From the NCBI GenBank assembly GCA_030693145.1, contig JAUYBI010000054.1:1-33663 (forward strand): 33,663 nt of DNA. Reading direction: 5' to 3'. Positions 32,208 through 33,663 of this stretch are shown in pieces. Each line of letters opens with the position of its first letter. Within the stretch, counting starts at the first letter, position 1. The translations under genes were made by a program, and so were the position numbers. The notes beneath the pieces are model-generated. The model made no database searches and was not told the origin of the DNA. It was given only the letters and a program-made list of their open reading frames with translations. The DNA comes from Candidatus Omnitrophota bacterium (lineage in GTDB: Bacteria; Omnitrophota; Gorgyraeia; Gygaellales; Profunditerraquicolaceae).

Positions 32208-33461
32208 ATGCCAAAGACAATAGCCGAGAAAATTTTAAGTAAACACGCTGGTAAAGATTTAGCTGCGGGTGATTTTGCCATTTGTAAAATAGATTTTGCT
32301 TTTGGCCAGGATGGCACTTCATCAATAATCATTGACCAGATTAAGGAACTAGGAGTAACAAAAATAAAGGCCGCATTTTGTATGGTTATTGACCATAGTG
32401 CCCCCAGTCCCAGTGAAGGGGTATCCCGGGTGCATCAGAAGATGCGCGATTTTTCGAAAAATTTTAAAACAGAAATTTTTGATATTGGCTGCGGAGTTTG
32501 TCATCAGGTAATTCCGGAATCCGGCAGGATTCTGCCGGGAGATTTAGTTTTAGGCGCGGATTCCCATACCTGTACTTACGGGGCAATTGGCGCATTTTCT
32601 ACCGGTGTTGGTTCTACGGATTTAGCTATTGCTCTGGCTACCGGAAGAAATTGGTTTAAGGTGCCCGCGACTATAAAAATTGTCGTTAAAGGCAAGCTGT
32701 CCAGCGGCGTTTTTGCCAAGGATATTATCCTGTATATAATCGGTAAACTAAAAAGCGATGGGGCAACCTATAAAGCTGTTGAGTTTTCCGGGCCGGTGAT
32801 TGATAGTTTAGGAATGGACGGCCGCTTTACCATAGCGAATATGTTAGTGGAAATGGGCGCTAAAGCCGGTTTTATGCCGGTGGATAAAAAAACTGTTTCC
32901 TGGTTAAAACTTAAGGGCGTTAAGCGCGAGAGGATTAAAAATATCTCTGCAGATAAAGGGGCTCTTTATGAGAGCGTTTATGAATTTGATATTTCTAAGC
33001 TTAAGCCGATGATTTCTATGCCACATAGTGTAGATAATGTTGCCCAGGCCTCTTCTTTAAATAAGGTTAAAATTAGCGAAGCTTTTTTGGGTACCTGTAC
33101 TAACGGCCGTATTGATGATTTTAAGGCGGCGGCAAAAGTTTTAAATAAACGCAAAATTAGCCCTGAGGTTAAGTTGATTATTGCCCCCAGTTCGCGGCAG
33201 GTTTATCTGGAGGCTTTGCGGCTGGGCCTGGTTGAAATATTTATTAAAGCGGGCGCAGTTATTGTTGGGCCCGGTTGCGGCCCTTGCGTGGGCACGCACA
33301 ATGGTATTCCTAGTGACGGCGAAGCCGTGATCTCAACTGCCAATCGTAATTTTAAAGGTAGAATGGGCAATCCCGCGGCGTTTATTTATTTAGCTTCTCC
33401 GGCAACAGTGGCGGCTTCGGCAATTAAGGGTTACATTAGCGATCCCAGAGGTTATTTCTAG
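32208..33461 (+). CDS. leuC: 3-isopropylmalate dehydratase large subunit (LeuC, aconitase family)
   Basis: The 417-residue protein matches the shorter, archaeal-type LeuC/HacA class. The [4Fe-4S] ligands are C297 in GTCTNGR and C357 and C360 in GPGCGPCVGTHNG; GADSHTCTYGAIGAFSTGVG near residues 119-138 is the substrate-side motif. The expected reaction is isomerisation of 2- to 3-isopropylmalate, with a separate small subunit. No leuD follows here, because pilT comes next, so the partner must be encoded elsewhere. Homoaconitase or another aconitase-family activity cannot be excluded. Confidence 0.85.
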   Translation: MPKTIAEKILSKHAGKDLAAGDFAICKIDFAFGQDGTSSIIIDQIKELGVTKIKAAFCMVIDHSAPSPSEGVSRVHQKMRDFSKNFKTEIFDIGCGVCHQVIPESGRILPGDLVLGADSHTCTYGAIGAFSTGVGSTDLAIALATGRNWFKVPATIKIVVKGKLSSGVFAKDIILYIIGKLKSDGATYKAVEFSGPVIDSLGMDGRFTIANMLVEMGAKAGFMPVDKKTVSWLKLKGVKRERIKNISADKGALYESVYEFDISKLKPMISMPHSVDNVAQASSLNKVKISEAFLGTCTNGRIDDFKAAAKVLNKRKISPEVKLIIAPSSRQVYLEALRLGLVEIFIKAGAVIVGPGCGPCVGTHNGIPSDGEAVISTANRNFKGRMGNPAAFIYLASPATVAASAIKGYISDPRGYF

Positions 33462-33462
33462 T

Positions 33463-33527
33463 TCCCCCTCGCGGGTGCTCGGGGTCATTTTTCCCCAAGC
33501 GCCGGAGGCTGGGGAAAAATGAGGAGG
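33463..33527 (+). repeat. Palindromic repeat family C, copy 3; supplies the pilT Shine-Dalgarno
   Basis: This copy starts 1 nt after the leuC stop codon. The perfect stem is TCATTTTTCCCC (33485-33496) with GGGGAAAAATGA (33511-33522), and GGAGG (33523-33527) lies 6 nt before the next ATG. Its presence ahead of a non-ribosomal gene shows that the family is not specific to ribosomal protein genes. Confidence 0.75.
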
Positions 33528-33533
33528 TGTTTT

Positions 33534-33663
33534 ATGGAAATTCGTGATTTACTTCTGATGTGTATTGAAAAAAACGCTTCGGATTTACACGTTACGGAAA
33601 GTGAACCACCGATTTTAAGGATTGATGGCAGGTTGCTGCGCACTAATCTGGAGACATTAAATA
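33534..33663 (+). CDS. pilT: PilT-like twitching motility ATPase, N-terminus (runs off the right edge)
   Basis: The 43 visible codons give MEIRDLLLMCIEKNASDLHV, then a PPILRIDGRL segment, the typical N-terminal (PAS-like) start of PilT/PilU hexameric type IV pilus retraction ATPases. The Walker motifs would lie beyond the window, so PilB/GspE-type or other PilT-family members cannot be excluded. The Shine-Dalgarno comes from the family C repeat. It is on the same strand as leuC. Confidence 0.75.
   Translation, partial: MEIRDLLLMCIEKNASDLHVTESEPPILRIDGRLLRTNLETLN

Overview
The window holds one uninterrupted, all plus-strand housekeeping array of about 33 kb from a bacterium with moderate GC content. 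It joins the tRNA-secE-nusG-L11-L1-L10-L12-rpoBC cluster directly to the str, S10, spc and alpha ribosomal operons. This places the transcription core (RpoA, RpoB, RpoC, NusG), the main GTPase elongation factors (EF-G, EF-Tu), the translocon core (SecE, SecY), IF-1 and 29 ribosomal proteins in one stretch. The left edge (1 to about 125) is the end of an insertion sequence whose transposase reads leftward out of the window. The right edge leaves the ribosomal array through an aspartate aminotransferase, a LeuC-type dehydratase subunit and the first 43 codons of a PilT-like ATPase.

Layout: 1-125 IS end; 126-315 non-coding leader with two candidate promoters; 316-750 tRNA-Thr(GGU), rpmG, tRNA-Trp(CCA); 796-3661 secE nusG rplK rplA rplJ rplL; 3712-11150 rpoB rpoC; 11154-15581 rpsL rpsG fusA tuf; 15585-20160 rpsJ rplC rplD rplW rplB rpsS rplV rpsC rplP; 20277-24639 rpmC rpsQ rplN rplX rplE rpsZ rpsH rplF rplR rpsE rplO (no rpmD); 24632-27719 secY adk map infA rpmJ; 27761-30957 rpsM rpsK rpsD rpoA rplQ; 31022-33461 aminotransferase and leuC; 33534 onward pilT.

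The organism cannot be named from this sequence alone. A candidate phylum in or near the PVC group, such as Omnitrophota, is my best guess. It rests on remembered similarity of the EF-Tu switch I variant, the IS-like transposase start and the style of intergenic palindromes. It is an inference with modest confidence.

The unexpected content is between the genes. Nearly every gap longer than about 40 bp carries a dispersed palindromic element, and at least five families occur two or more times within this window. Several copies do more than fill space. Family C ends in the Shine-Dalgarno sequence used by rplL, rpsK and pilT. Family B ends in an identical 17-nt cassette that contains both the Shine-Dalgarno and the AUG of rpsG and rpmC. 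Family E has two copies related by four compensatory base-pair changes, so the hairpin itself appears to be conserved. Family D precedes fusA and rpoA as a double hairpin. I see no intrinsic terminator with a U-tract in the array. Together this suggests that repeat insertion has re-engineered translation starts and possibly RNA processing inside the most conserved operon of the cell.
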